In this document: one piece after another, positions 7,361 to 13,873 of the stretch
How the letters are laid out: every line of letters starts with the position of its first letter
Position numbering within the stretch: the stretch's first letter is position 1
Assembly (NCBI GenBank): GCA_964388055.1
Contig: CAYLXU010000017.1
Location: 1 to 14,588, forward strand
Length of the DNA stretch: 14,588 nt
Direction of reading: 5' to 3'
Origin: CAYLXU01 sp964388055
GTDB lineage: Bacteria > Patescibacteriota > Minisyncoccia > UBA6257 > JACRHW01
Position numbers and translations under genes: made by a program
The notes under the pieces: generated by a model
Seen by the model: the letters and a program-made list of their open reading frames with translations, nothing else
What the model was told of the DNA's origin: nothing
Databases searched by the model: none

Positions 7361-7498
7361 TTATACACTTAGCGATTTGCGCCCCTTTCTGCGCCTGCTT
7401 TGTAAAACTCTCTTCCCTGTAGAAGTTTTAGAGCGCTTTAAAAATCCGTGGGTGCGACTTCTTTTCTTTTTCTTTGGTTGATATGTTCTTTTTGGCAT
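7361..7498 (-). CDS. rpmH: 50S ribosomal protein L34
   Basis: A 45-residue, very basic protein starting MPKRTYQPKKKKRSRTHGFL, followed by the conserved RSKTSTGKRVLQSRRRKGRK and SLSV. This is the complete L34 sequence pattern; the usual length is 44-47 residues. L34 is a late-assembling protein of the large subunit, in contact with 23S rRNA. An AAGGA Shine-Dalgarno sits about 9 bases before the ATG, one of the few clear ones in the window. It is the first gene of the - strand operon and has a good promoter at 7527-7555, divergent from dnaA. It is shorter than most gene-caller cutoffs and easily missed. Confidence 0.97.
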   Translation of the reverse strand: MPKRTYQPKKKKRSRTHGFLKRSKTSTGKRVLQSRRRKGRKSLSV

Positions 7499-7526
7499 TT
7501 TTTCTTTTCCTTTTTATAACCATCTT

Positions 7527-7555
7527 AGAATACATTACTTTATCTGTTTTTTCAA
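7527..7555 (-). promoter_or_regulatory. Promoter of the rpmH-rnpA-yidC-jag operon
   Basis: On the - strand, TTGAAA (7555-7550) and TATTCT (7532-7527) are separated by 17 bases, close to the housekeeping sigma-factor consensus. Transcription would begin near 7520, giving a leader of about 20 bases that includes the AAGGA Shine-Dalgarno of rpmH. Confidence 0.65.
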
Positions 7556-7635
7556 GAGAAGAAAAATCCTAGCGTTTTTCAGATAAAAATTAAAAAAGGA
7601 TCAGATTTTGATCAATAAATTCTAGATTTCTACAT

Positions 7636-7644
7636 TTATCCACA
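7636..7644 (+). promoter_or_regulatory. Perfect DnaA box upstream of dnaA
   Basis: TTATCCACA is the exact consensus DnaA box. It lies about 30 bases upstream of the -35 region of the dnaA promoter candidate, in the 240-base rpmH-dnaA spacer. A box here suggests autoregulation of dnaA or an accessory part of a bipartite origin. I found no second perfect box in this spacer. Confidence 0.75.
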
Positions 7645-7675
7645 TTACATTCACAAGTTTCTAATCGGTCAAGAC

Positions 7676-7703
7676 TTGCTTGCGATGATCGCGGTGTTAT
7701 AAT
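7676..7703 (+). promoter_or_regulatory. Promoter of dnaA (extended -10)
   Basis: TATAAT (7698-7703) is preceded by TGT, giving a TGnTATAAT extended -10 box, with TTGCTT (7676-7681) as a partial -35 at 16 bases. Transcription would begin near 7710, leaving about 29 bases of leader without a Shine-Dalgarno before the dnaA ATG. Confidence 0.7.
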
Positions 7704-7738
7704 TCGGGTATCAAATTAATTTGTAACTCTCATTTCTC

Positions 7739-9109
7739 ATGAATCACGAAGAATTGTGGCAAAGAATCCTTGGGGAATTAGAATTACAAATTTCAAAAGC
7801 AAATTTCATTACATGGCTTAAGTATAGCAATCTCTCTGGAGTTGAAGATGGAGTAGCAAGAGTATCATTGAAATCAAATTTTGCGAAAGAGTGGGTTGAA
7901 AATAAATATCACAAACAAATTCTTAAGCTTCTTCATAACTACGATAAAACAATTAAAAACGCACAATACGTAATACACTCAAGTTCTACTGCCCAAACAG
8001 TGGTACCTCTTAAAAAGACAATCGCCCAAAACGAAGATTTTCAACTTGAGATAACAGAACAAGGGATTGATCCCGCTACAAATCTTAATCCAAAATATAC
8101 ATTCGATCATTTTGTAGTCGGTCCTACAAACGAGCTCGCCTCTGCGGCTTGTTTTGCTATTCGTGAAGACATTGGAAAAAAATATAACCCATTGTTCATT
8201 TATGGGGGAGTAGGTGTAGGAAAAACACATCTTCTTCAGGCAACAGGGAATGAAATAATGAAAAAATACAACAACAAAGTAAAAGTGTTGTATGTTACCT
8301 CAGAAAAATTTACAAACGATGTTGTTACCGCTCTCCAAAATAAGGGGTTAGAACGAATAGAAGCAATGAAACAAAAATATAGAAATGTCGATGTCCTTAT
8401 TATCGATGACATTCAGTTTATTGGAGGAAGAGAACGTACCGAAGAAGAATTTTTCCATACATTTAACGCACTCTATAACAATAACAAACAAATTATTCTT
8501 TCTTCTGATAGACCTCCAAGAGCACTCCCTACACTTGAAGAACGGCTTAAATCACGATTTGAAGGAGGAATGATTGCTGATATTCAATTTCCAGAATATG
8601 AAATGCGACTCGCTATATTAAGAAACAAACTTGAGGAAAAAGTATGTGAATTACCTAACTCTGTAATAGAAATGATTGCAGCAAAAGTACAAAAAAATAT
8701 AAGAGAACTTGAAGGAATGCTTAATAAAGCAATCTTCATTACAAGACAACGTGGAGTACCACCTGAAGAATCGGAAATGGAACGTCTTCTTCAGGCGTAT
8801 CTCGATAATCCAGTAAAAATGATTTCCCCTGTAAAAATCATAAAAACAACTGCTGATTTCTTTGAAATCAATGAAAAAGATATTATGGGGCACGATCGTA
8901 AAAAGGAGGTTGTTCTTCCACGACAAGTTGCTATGTATCTTCTTCGAAAAGAGCTTAAGGCTTCTTATCCATTTATTGGATCAAAATTTGGAAATCGCGA
9001 TCATACAACAGCAATCCACGCATACAATAAAATATCAAAAGAGATTACAAAAAGTAATAATCTTAATAGAATAATCTCAGAAATCATAGAAAGGATACAC
9101 AATAGTTAA
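7739..9109 (+). CDS. dnaA: Chromosomal replication initiator DnaA
   Basis: A 456-residue AAA+ initiator that binds DnaA boxes, melts the origin and helps load the replicative helicase. Domain I is at about 1-75 (LWQRILGELELQISKANFITWL), with a short linker domain II at about 80-115. The AAA+ domain III runs from about 117 to 335, with Walker A GGVGVGKT at 156-163, Walker B VLIIDDIQF at 219-227, and arginine finger Arg273 in LKSRFEGG. The sensor II region has IRELEG at 321-326. DNA-binding domain IV carries the DnaA signature IGSKFGNRDHTTAIHAYNKI at about 413-432. All key residues are present and the length is normal. There is no Shine-Dalgarno upstream of the ATG. Confidence 0.98.
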   Translation: MNHEELWQRILGELELQISKANFITWLKYSNLSGVEDGVARVSLKSNFAKEWVENKYHKQILKLLHNYDKTIKNAQYVIHSSSTAQTVVPLKKTIAQNEDFQLEITEQGIDPATNLNPKYTFDHFVVGPTNELASAACFAIREDIGKKYNPLFIYGGVGVGKTHLLQATGNEIMKKYNNKVKVLYVTSEKFTNDVVTALQNKGLERIEAMKQKYRNVDVLIIDDIQFIGGRERTEEEFFHTFNALYNNNKQIILSSDRPPRALPTLEERLKSRFEGGMIADIQFPEYEMRLAILRNKLEEKVCELPNSVIEMIAAKVQKNIRELEGMLNKAIFITRQRGVPPEESEMERLLQAYLDNPVKMISPVKIIKTTADFFEINEKDIMGHDRKKEVVLPRQVAMYLLRKELKASYPFIGSKFGNRDHTTAIHAYNKISKEITKSNNLNRIISEIIERIHNS

Positions 9110-9113
9110 TACA

Positions 9114-9206
9114 AAATTCCAAATAACAAACACCAAATTACAAACATAAAAAACAGGCTTTATATTTTAAATCTGTTTGATATTTGGAAATTGATATTTG
9201 GAATTT
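9114..9206. repeat. Heptad-periodic inverted repeat 3' of dnaA
   Basis: The left arm, 9114-9148, is five contiguous 7-base units starting AAA (AAATTCC, AAATAAC and so on). The right arm, 9172-9206, is five 7-base units mostly ending TTT (GATATTT, GGAAATT, GGAATTT). The arms are imperfect reverse complements with a short AT-rich loop. The array starts 5 bases after the dnaA stop. The right arm runs into TTTTTATTC, so on the + strand the stem plus T-run could also end dnaA transcription. It is immediately left of the DnaA-box cluster. Confidence 0.75.
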
Positions 9207-9470
9207 TTATTCACAAAACATGTGGAAATGTTATGGAAAAGTATGTGAATAAAAAATGAGATAAGTTGTGTAAAAAAAGAATATAAAAATATCACAGGAG
9301 CGTATAAGAACTATTTTTGAAAAAATTCACATTTAGTCTCATAGAATATCTATCTGTTTTCCACAATAGTATGTGCACGATTTTTTAAGAATATTTCTAC
9401 AAAAACACTGTTATCCACATTATTATTCACACTATTATAACTACTACTAATTATTAATATAGAAAGATAT
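9207..9470. other. Candidate replication origin (oriC) in the dnaA-dnaN spacer
   Basis: This AT-rich gap holds a cluster of DnaA boxes: TTATTCACA at 9207-9215, its complement at 9244-9252, TTTTCCACA at 9357-9365, a perfect TTATCCACA at 9411-9419 and TTATTCACA at 9423-9431. A weaker ATTTCCACA is complementary at 9221-9229. The last two strong boxes are in tandem, 3 bases apart, and face an AT-rich stretch leading to dnaN. Sampled G/C bias reverses across this region. Known origins often lie between dnaA and dnaN. Together these make this the best origin candidate in the window; the box upstream of dnaA could be a second part. Confidence 0.8.
9432..9449 (+). promoter_or_regulatory. DnaA-trio-like unwinding element
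   Basis: Directly after the DnaA box at 9423-9431, the + strand reads CTA TTA TAA CTA CTA CTA in register. The complementary strand, read 3' to 5', is GAT AAT ATT GAT GAT GAT. Five of the six triplets fit the published DnaA-trio motif 3'-[G/A]A[T/A]-5', which guides DnaA onto single-stranded DNA during melting. An AT-rich stretch (9450-9470) follows and ends at the dnaN ATG. Confidence 0.62.
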
Positions 9471-10580
9471 ATGAAACTTATTATATTGAGAGAACATCTG
9501 AATTCTGCACTGAGTCTTTTAGAAAAAACTCTTGGGAGTAATGAACTAATGCCTATTCTTAAAAATGTTCTTGTTAAAGCAGAGAAGGGTAAAATACAAC
9601 TCATTGCGACGAATTTAGAAACAGCTCTTATTGCAACACTTAATGGGAAAATAGAAGAAGAAGGAAGTGTTGCAGTATCTGGTTCTGGTTTGTTTCAAAT
9701 AATAAATAACGTAAAGGATGAAAAAATTGAGTTGTTGTATAAGGAACAAAAATTATTTGTATATACTGACATGTTTCAGGGAGACATGGTTACTGTTCCT
9801 ACTGTTGATTTTCCCATCATTCCAAAAGTAAAAGAAGAAGTTTTTTTAGATGTGGACGTTAAAAATTTTAAAAAGGGATTAGATACCGCATTTCTTGCTG
9901 TTTCTTTTAATACTATCCGTCCTGAACTTAATGGTGTTTTTTTAAAAGCGGATAGTGTTACAAAAAAACTTATATGTGTTGGAACAGATGGTTTTCGTCT
10001 AGCAGAAAGAAGAATAGATATTACTCACATGGAATGTGATAGTGTCCAATGCATTATTCCTTCAAAGGCGGTACAAATATTAGGAAGGATGCTTGATGGA
10101 GGACAGAATATAGTACGCATGATAATCGAACAAAATCAGTGTGCATTTGTTGTAGAAGGTTTTACTCTTATTTCTAATCTTGTGGATGGTGAATATCCTC
10201 CATACGAAAATTTTATTCCAAAAGAATTTGATACAGAGATTTTAGTAGGAAAGAGTTCCTTAAATGATGCAGTTCGATTAAGTAGTGTTTTTAGTTCCCG
10301 CTTAAATGATATTACTTTGCAAATAATTCCTCATGAGGAGGTGGTAAAAGTACAATCCTCGAACAATGTATTCGGTTCTGGTGAAACACGCGTACAGAGC
10401 AAAATAAGGGGCTTAGAACAGCTTGTACGAGTGAATGCAAGATACTTCCAAGACGGAATTAAGTCTCTAGATGATGCGAACATTAAAATAACTATCGTAA
10501 ACTCAGAAAAACCTATAAAAATAGAGTCCGTAACCGATAAAAATGTATTTTATATCATAATGCCGATTAAAATCGCGTAA
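9471..10580 (+). CDS. dnaN: DNA polymerase III beta subunit (sliding clamp)
   Basis: A 369-residue ring-forming clamp that tethers DNA polymerase III; the length is normal. The start MKLIILREHLNSALSLLEK matches the first clamp domain, and LMPILKNVLVKAEKGKIQL and ATNLE are the usual first-domain phrases. The second domain contains RPELNGV at 150-156 and TDGFRLAERR at 172-181, both strongly conserved. The third domain ends FYIIMPIKIA, the expected clamp C-terminus. AGAAAG at 9461-9466 may serve as a weak Shine-Dalgarno. It follows the origin candidate and its stop (TAA) is immediately followed by the ATG of the DciA-like gene, so the two are probably translated in coupling. Confidence 0.97.
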   Translation: MKLIILREHLNSALSLLEKTLGSNELMPILKNVLVKAEKGKIQLIATNLETALIATLNGKIEEEGSVAVSGSGLFQIINNVKDEKIELLYKEQKLFVYTDMFQGDMVTVPTVDFPIIPKVKEEVFLDVDVKNFKKGLDTAFLAVSFNTIRPELNGVFLKADSVTKKLICVGTDGFRLAERRIDITHMECDSVQCIIPSKAVQILGRMLDGGQNIVRMIIEQNQCAFVVEGFTLISNLVDGEYPPYENFIPKEFDTEILVGKSSLNDAVRLSSVFSSRLNDITLQIIPHEEVVKVQSSNNVFGSGETRVQSKIRGLEQLVRVNARYFQDGIKSLDDANIKITIVNSEKPIKIESVTDKNVFYIIMPIKIA

Positions 10581-10835
10581 ATGTATAAATCGTTTAGAGA
10601 AATTGCAGAGAGGAAGTATGCAAGGATGCTGTCTAAAAATACTGTTTCAAAAGTATGTGGACAGTTTATACATGATATAGTTGGAGAAGATGCGCACGTA
10701 GAAAAGTATTTTGGAGATACATTACTCATAAAATGTAAAAACGCCTCAGTTGCGGCGTTTTTACGTATAAGGGAAAGGGGAATATTAGATGCAGCAAGAA
10801 AATTTGGTATCAAGACAATTCGATATAAAACGTAA
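10581..10835 (+). CDS. DciA-like (DUF721) candidate helicase-loader protein
   Basis: An 84-residue protein. The segment FIHDIVGEDAHVEKYFGDTL followed by LIKCKNASVAAFLRIRERGIL resembles the DciA/DUF721 core: an aromatic-x2-IVG phrase, then a strand, then a variable helix ending near an I-K-x-I-R-Y motif (IKTIRY at 78-83). DciA is the ancestral bacterial protein that helps load the DnaB helicase in species without DnaC or DnaI. The position supports this: the ATG follows the dnaN TAA with no gap, in a replication-initiation operon. It is shorter than most DciA proteins and lacks the extended C-terminal tail. The sequence similarity is by eye and moderate, so the family call is tentative. Confidence 0.62.
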   Translation: MYKSFREIAERKYARMLSKNTVSKVCGQFIHDIVGEDAHVEKYFGDTLLIKCKNASVAAFLRIRERGILDAARKFGIKTIRYKT

Positions 10836-10920
10836 ATATTTGTTTCCTTTACTTCGTTTTTTAGTTGGTATTTTTCTACTCTTACGACTTAAGTGTTCTA
10901 TAAGAGAGTAAAAAAATATT

Positions 10921-13314
10921 TTAATTTTTTCCAAAAAGAATAATCTTTTTAGTAATCGTTTTTCCGTTCGTATCAAGTGCTTCTATTTGGAGTACGTTTT
11001 GAATATATAATTCTCCTTTTGCAATGGATACTTCCATGTGCAGAGGAGGATTTTTTATTTCTTGTATAAGTATGTCATTAAAGAAAATTTTTATATTTTG
11101 TAAGGATTTATTTGAGGAAAGAGATGTAGTAAATGGGAATGTAATATAGTCTCCGTTTTTTGGTGTAACAAATGATATTTGTAATGGTTCCAATGAGACA
11201 GGACTTAATTGAGCAAGATTGTTTATATAGTCTCTTGCTGATGTGGATCCCGAAATATTAAGATATTCAGATGCCCAACGTTGTATTGCTTCTTCCCAAT
11301 TTTTAAATTGTGGATCGAAAGAAGGATTAATTGGATAAGGTCCTTGAGGATTATCTTTGTTTACGTAATAAAGTATAGAATGGACATTTCCTTCAACGAT
11401 ATATTGTCCATTAAGCATTGGTTTATTTGATGAAACAGGAGAAGGGTTGGTAAATGTTTCATTTTCTCGCTTAGGAAGTACTTGTGAATAGAAATTTTGT
11501 AGTATAGGAACAGCTGCAAGAATACTTCCCGCATTTTGTTGCATAGGAGTATTGTCGTTATTTCCAGCCCAAATACCCGTTACGATATTTGGTGTATATC
11601 CGATTACCCATGCGTCGCGATAGTCGTTTGTGGTTCCAGTTTTTGCGGCTACATCATATCCTTCAAAATAAAGCGGTCCACGTCTTTGGAAAAGACGAGA
11701 ACGGGCGTCGTCGTCTGAAAGAATGTCATTTATTTGTCGTGCGTATTCAGCTTCTATAATTTGTTTTGATTCATCTGTATATTCCTCAAGGACTTTTCCA
11801 TCTTTTGTTTCTACTTTGAGAATAAAACTTTGTTTATGATCAGTTCCATCTTGAGCAAAAATAGAGTAAGCATTAACCATTTCTATTAAACGGACTTCTC
11901 CTCCACCAAGAACGAGAGAAAGACCATACCTTCTATAGTCTCCTAATGTAGAAATACCAAATTGTCGTGCCATATCTATCACATCGCTCATTCCTGCCAA
12001 ATAAAGGACTTTAACGGCGGGTATGTTAAGACTATTTGCCAATGCCTCTTTAAGAGTAACTGGGCCACCAAACGCATGATCAAAGTTTTCTGGTTGGTAG
12101 CTGTTTTTAGGATCTCCTGTTGTATCGAATTCTGTTTTTACATCAAAGAGAATAGTTTGTGGGGTATATCCTTTCTTAAGCGCGGTAACATATGCAATTG
12201 GCTTAAATGAAGATCCTGGTTGGCGGAGGCCTTGTGTTGCAACATCAAAATTTCCGTCATTTTCGGTATCAAAATAATCCTTTGATCCTACAAGAGCCAA
12301 TATATGTCCTGTTTTTGGGTCTTCGCTTACAAGAGCCGCATTTGTTCCCTTATAGAGTTCTGTGTTTCGTTCCACACCTTGTTTGATTACATCTTCTGCA
12401 ATCTCCTGGAGAGACCAATCTAGAGTAGTGGTAATTTTAAGTCCTGCACTTCTTACATATTCTTCTCCATATTGTTCATTTAAATAATTAATAACCATCA
12501 TTACAAAATGTGGTGCACGTATTGCCACTTTTTGATGGGCGAAGTTTATATTTTCATTTAAGGCATTTTGATATTCCTGCTCGCTAATCCAGCCTTTTTC
12601 CTTCATTACCAAAAGTCCATGTCGTTGTCGTTCGTAGAGTTTATTAATATGACTTCCGTAAGGAGAATAGTATGTCGGAGCATTTGGAAGCGAGGCTAAA
12701 ATGGCAGCTTCTGCAAGAGTGAGTTTTGAGGCGGATTTATCAAAATAGGTTTGACTTGCTGCTTCTATTCCATATGCGCTTCCACCATAAGGTATTTCAT
12801 TAAGATAAAGTTCCAAAATTTGGTCTTTTGAGTAGAGTTGTTCAAGTTTATAAGCAAGAATGATTTCTTTAATTTTTCTTGAAATAGTACGTTGTGGATC
12901 TAAAAGAGATGTTTTGACTAATTGTTGTGTTATAGTCGATCCACCTTGGGTCAATTCTCTTTGCGTTATATTTACATAAAGGGCTCGAAGTATACCCTTT
13001 ATACTAAATGCAGGATGTGTATAAAAATCTTTATCTTCAAGTGCGAGAGTTGCTTTTTTTACTGAATCAGGAATATCTTGAAGGGGGATAGCTGTTCTTT
13101 TTTGATCCCCATAGAGATCATAGAGAAGAACTTCTCCAGTTTTGTCATATATTTTTGTCGTAAGGGGTACTGGACGATCACTAAAATTATCTATTTGGGG
13201 AAGGTTGAGGGAAAAATAAGTAATAATGACAAAACCGGAAAATCCTACAAGCAAAATAAAAAAAAATCCCAAAAATAAGAGAAACTTCCAAAACGGTTTT
13301 TTTTCTTTTTTCAT
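10921..13314 (-). CDS. Class A penicillin-binding protein (PBP1A-like transglycosylase-transpeptidase)
   Basis: A 797-residue bifunctional peptidoglycan synthase. A basic N-terminus and one membrane helix (about 9-34) anchor it. The glycosyltransferase 51 domain (about 55-235) has the catalytic Glu93 in ALEDKDFYTHPAF, then QGGSTITQQLVK at 123-134, RKIKEIILAYKLE at 146-158 and LELYLNEIPYGG at 167-178. The transpeptidase domain (about 325-610) has the SxxK motif SSFK at 368-371, SLN at 428-430 and KTG at 558-560. A C-terminal Ig-like segment spans about 700-797. All catalytic residues are intact. It extends and crosslinks glycan strands outside the cell membrane, so the organism makes peptidoglycan. 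Its start overlaps a possible small frame in the leader, and AGG lies 2 bases upstream as a weak ribosome site. Confidence 0.95.
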   Translation of the reverse strand: MKKEKKPFWKFLLFLGFFFILLVGFSGFVIITYFSLNLPQIDNFSDRPVPLTTKIYDKTGEVLLYDLYGDQKRTAIPLQDIPDSVKKATLALEDKDFYTHPAFSIKGILRALYVNITQRELTQGGSTITQQLVKTSLLDPQRTISRKIKEIILAYKLEQLYSKDQILELYLNEIPYGGSAYGIEAASQTYFDKSASKLTLAEAAILASLPNAPTYYSPYGSHINKLYERQRHGLLVMKEKGWISEQEYQNALNENINFAHQKVAIRAPHFVMMVINYLNEQYGEEYVRSAGLKITTTLDWSLQEIAEDVIKQGVERNTELYKGTNAALVSEDPKTGHILALVGSKDYFDTENDGNFDVATQGLRQPGSSFKPIAYVTALKKGYTPQTILFDVKTEFDTTGDPKNSYQPENFDHAFGGPVTLKEALANSLNIPAVKVLYLAGMSDVIDMARQFGISTLGDYRRYGLSLVLGGGEVRLIEMVNAYSIFAQDGTDHKQSFILKVETKDGKVLEEYTDESKQIIEAEYARQINDILSDDDARSRLFQRRGPLYFEGYDVAAKTGTTNDYRDAWVIGYTPNIVTGIWAGNNDNTPMQQNAGSILAAVPILQNFYSQVLPKRENETFTNPSPVSSNKPMLNGQYIVEGNVHSILYYVNKDNPQGPYPINPSFDPQFKNWEEAIQRWASEYLNISGSTSARDYINNLAQLSPVSLEPLQISFVTPKNGDYITFPFTTSLSSNKSLQNIKIFFNDILIQEIKNPPLHMEVSIAKGELYIQNVLQIEALDTNGKTITKKIILFGKN

Positions 13315-13454
13315 ACCTGGTTAGTAGAAAGTCGACTTTTGCCGAAGGCAAATTTATCTCGTTTCTTATATTTTGTCATTAATTTTATACTTGTATATCG
13401 ATACATAACCCATTCATGAAGGCGACACATGGTCGACTTTTCACTACCGGGCAT
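13311..13454 (-). CDS. Candidate small basic protein coupled to the PBP gene
   Basis: A 47-residue reading frame from ATG at 13454 to TGA at 13311, starting MPGSEKSTMC and containing CRLHEWVMYRY then TKYKKRDKF; it is strongly basic, with no signal peptide or clear membrane span. Its TGA overlaps the PBP ATG as ATGA, a geometry typical of translational coupling. It lies downstream of the promoter candidate at 13545-13573, and its ATG is in the 3' arm region of a strong hairpin. Against it: no clear Shine-Dalgarno, no family I recognise, and TGA is used by no recognised gene here. It could instead be an untranslated leader or a decayed sequence. Confidence 0.35.
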   Translation of the reverse strand: MPGSEKSTMCRLHEWVMYRYTSIKLMTKYKKRDKFAFGKSRLSTNQV

Positions 13455-13503
13455 ACCAATTTTGTTTTACGAATGAAATGAGTACGTACAAAATTGAGTA
13501 CCC
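13449..13503. promoter_or_regulatory. Strong hairpin in the PBP leader
   Basis: GGG (13449-13451) pairs with CCC (13501-13503), TAC (13454-13456) with GTA (13498-13500), and CAATTTTG (13457-13464) with CAAAATTG (13489-13496), with small bulges. An inner TACG/CGTA match may extend it. On the - strand transcript the stem overlaps the ATG of the small frame at 13454. No T-run follows it, so it is not a simple terminator. It could control access to that start or stabilise the mRNA. Confidence 0.55.
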
Positions 13504-13544
13504 TGAGTCAGATAGAAGGGGATATACCTTGTATTTACATTAAT

Positions 13545-13573
13545 ATTCTACATCATTTTCTAGGTTTAATCAA
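13545..13573 (-). promoter_or_regulatory. Promoter candidate for the PBP transcript
   Basis: On the - strand, TTGATT (13573-13568) and TAGAAT (13550-13545) are 17 bases apart. Transcription would start near 13538 and give a leader of about 220 bases before the PBP start, containing the hairpin and the small frame. It sits just downstream of the terminator palindrome of the acidic gene, so the PBP has its own transcript. Confidence 0.55.
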
Positions 13574-13597
13574 CGTTTTTTAGTGTTGTAATAAAAG

Positions 13598-13633
13598 AAA
13601 AACCTTATAAATACTAGTATTTATAAGGTTTTT
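13598..13633. terminator. Perfect palindromic intrinsic terminator
   Basis: A perfect 36-base palindrome with 18-base arms (13598-13615 and 13616-13633) around ACTAGT. Both arms end in a run of five T on the exit strand. On the - strand it follows the acidic gene stop (13645) by 11 bases and the T-run continues as TTTTTCTTTTATT. It would also stop any + strand transcript. It is one of the clearest terminators in the window. Confidence 0.85.
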
Positions 13634-13644
13634 ATAGCAAGTAC

Positions 13645-13815
13645 TTATTCTGAAACTTCTTCCTCATCTAACTCTTCTTCATCATCGTCGGTATCGTCAT
13701 TGTCTTCTTCTTCAAACTCAAGCTCTTCTTCTCCGTCTTCAAACCACTTTTCCTCTTCATCTTGAGGCTTTTTTAATGCATTTTCTGCAAATAAAGATGA
13801 CTCGTAGGTGATCAT
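13645..13815 (-). CDS. Small, very acidic hypothetical protein
   Basis: A 56-residue protein beginning MITYESSLFAENALKKPQDE. After residue 18 it is almost entirely Glu and Asp, with a single Trp-Phe pair (KWFEDGEEE at 23-31), ending EEEVSE. No signal peptide, membrane span or known domain is visible. A tail of this charge is probably disordered and may bind a basic partner such as a nucleic-acid-binding protein, but that is inference. The gene is well supported by a near-consensus promoter upstream and a perfect terminator 11 bases past the stop, so it is a single-gene unit. No Shine-Dalgarno precedes the ATG; a three-codon frame overlaps the start as ATGA. I do not recognise a family. Confidence 0.75.
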   Translation of the reverse strand: MITYESSLFAENALKKPQDEEEKWFEDGEEELEFEEEDNDDTDDDEEELDEEEVSE

Positions 13816-13840
13816 AGTTTCATGGCTTTTTACCGACCTT

Positions 13841-13863
13841 TAATAGAAAGTCTTTTTCTATTA
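13841..13863. promoter_or_regulatory. Hairpin in the leader of the acidic gene
   Basis: TAATAGAAA (13841-13849) and TTTCTATTA (13855-13863) form a perfect 9-bp stem with a 5-base loop. It lies in the roughly 52-base leader between the promoter and the ATG at 13815, close to the 5' end of the predicted mRNA, where stems often protect against decay. Confidence 0.5.
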
Positions 13864-13873
13864 GTTTGCTCGT

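Noticed and set aside
94..9206. Heptad arrays as a CRISPR or tandem gene repeat
   Set aside because: Units are only 7 bases, contiguous without spacers, and degenerate; no cas genes are present.
9207..9252. Mobile element ends or integration sites around the heptad hairpin by dnaA
   Set aside because: No target-site duplication, transposase or tRNA gene is nearby; the inverted arms are periodic and AT-rich rather than terminal repeats of an element.
9317..9347. dnaN promoter TTGAAA to TAGAAT
   Set aside because: The spacing is 19 bases and the region is so AT-rich that such matches are expected by chance; no reliable dnaN promoter could be chosen.
10879..10906. Hairpin CTCTTA/TAAGAG between the DciA-like gene and the PBP end, as a shared terminator
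   Set aside because: Only 6 bp with a 16-base loop; an A-run follows on + and no T-run follows the stem on -. Too weak to call.
917..13278. Open frames of 60-120 codons opposite or out of frame with virB4, dnaA, dnaN and the PBP gene
   Set aside because: They overlap well-supported genes, have irregular composition and no start signals; they are frame shadows.
13320..13560. A 6S, tmRNA or signal-recognition-particle RNA gene in the PBP leader region
   Set aside because: The hairpin is strong but I could not find the diagnostic conserved parts of any of these RNAs, such as the tmRNA tRNA-like ends or the SRP GGAA-loop helix.
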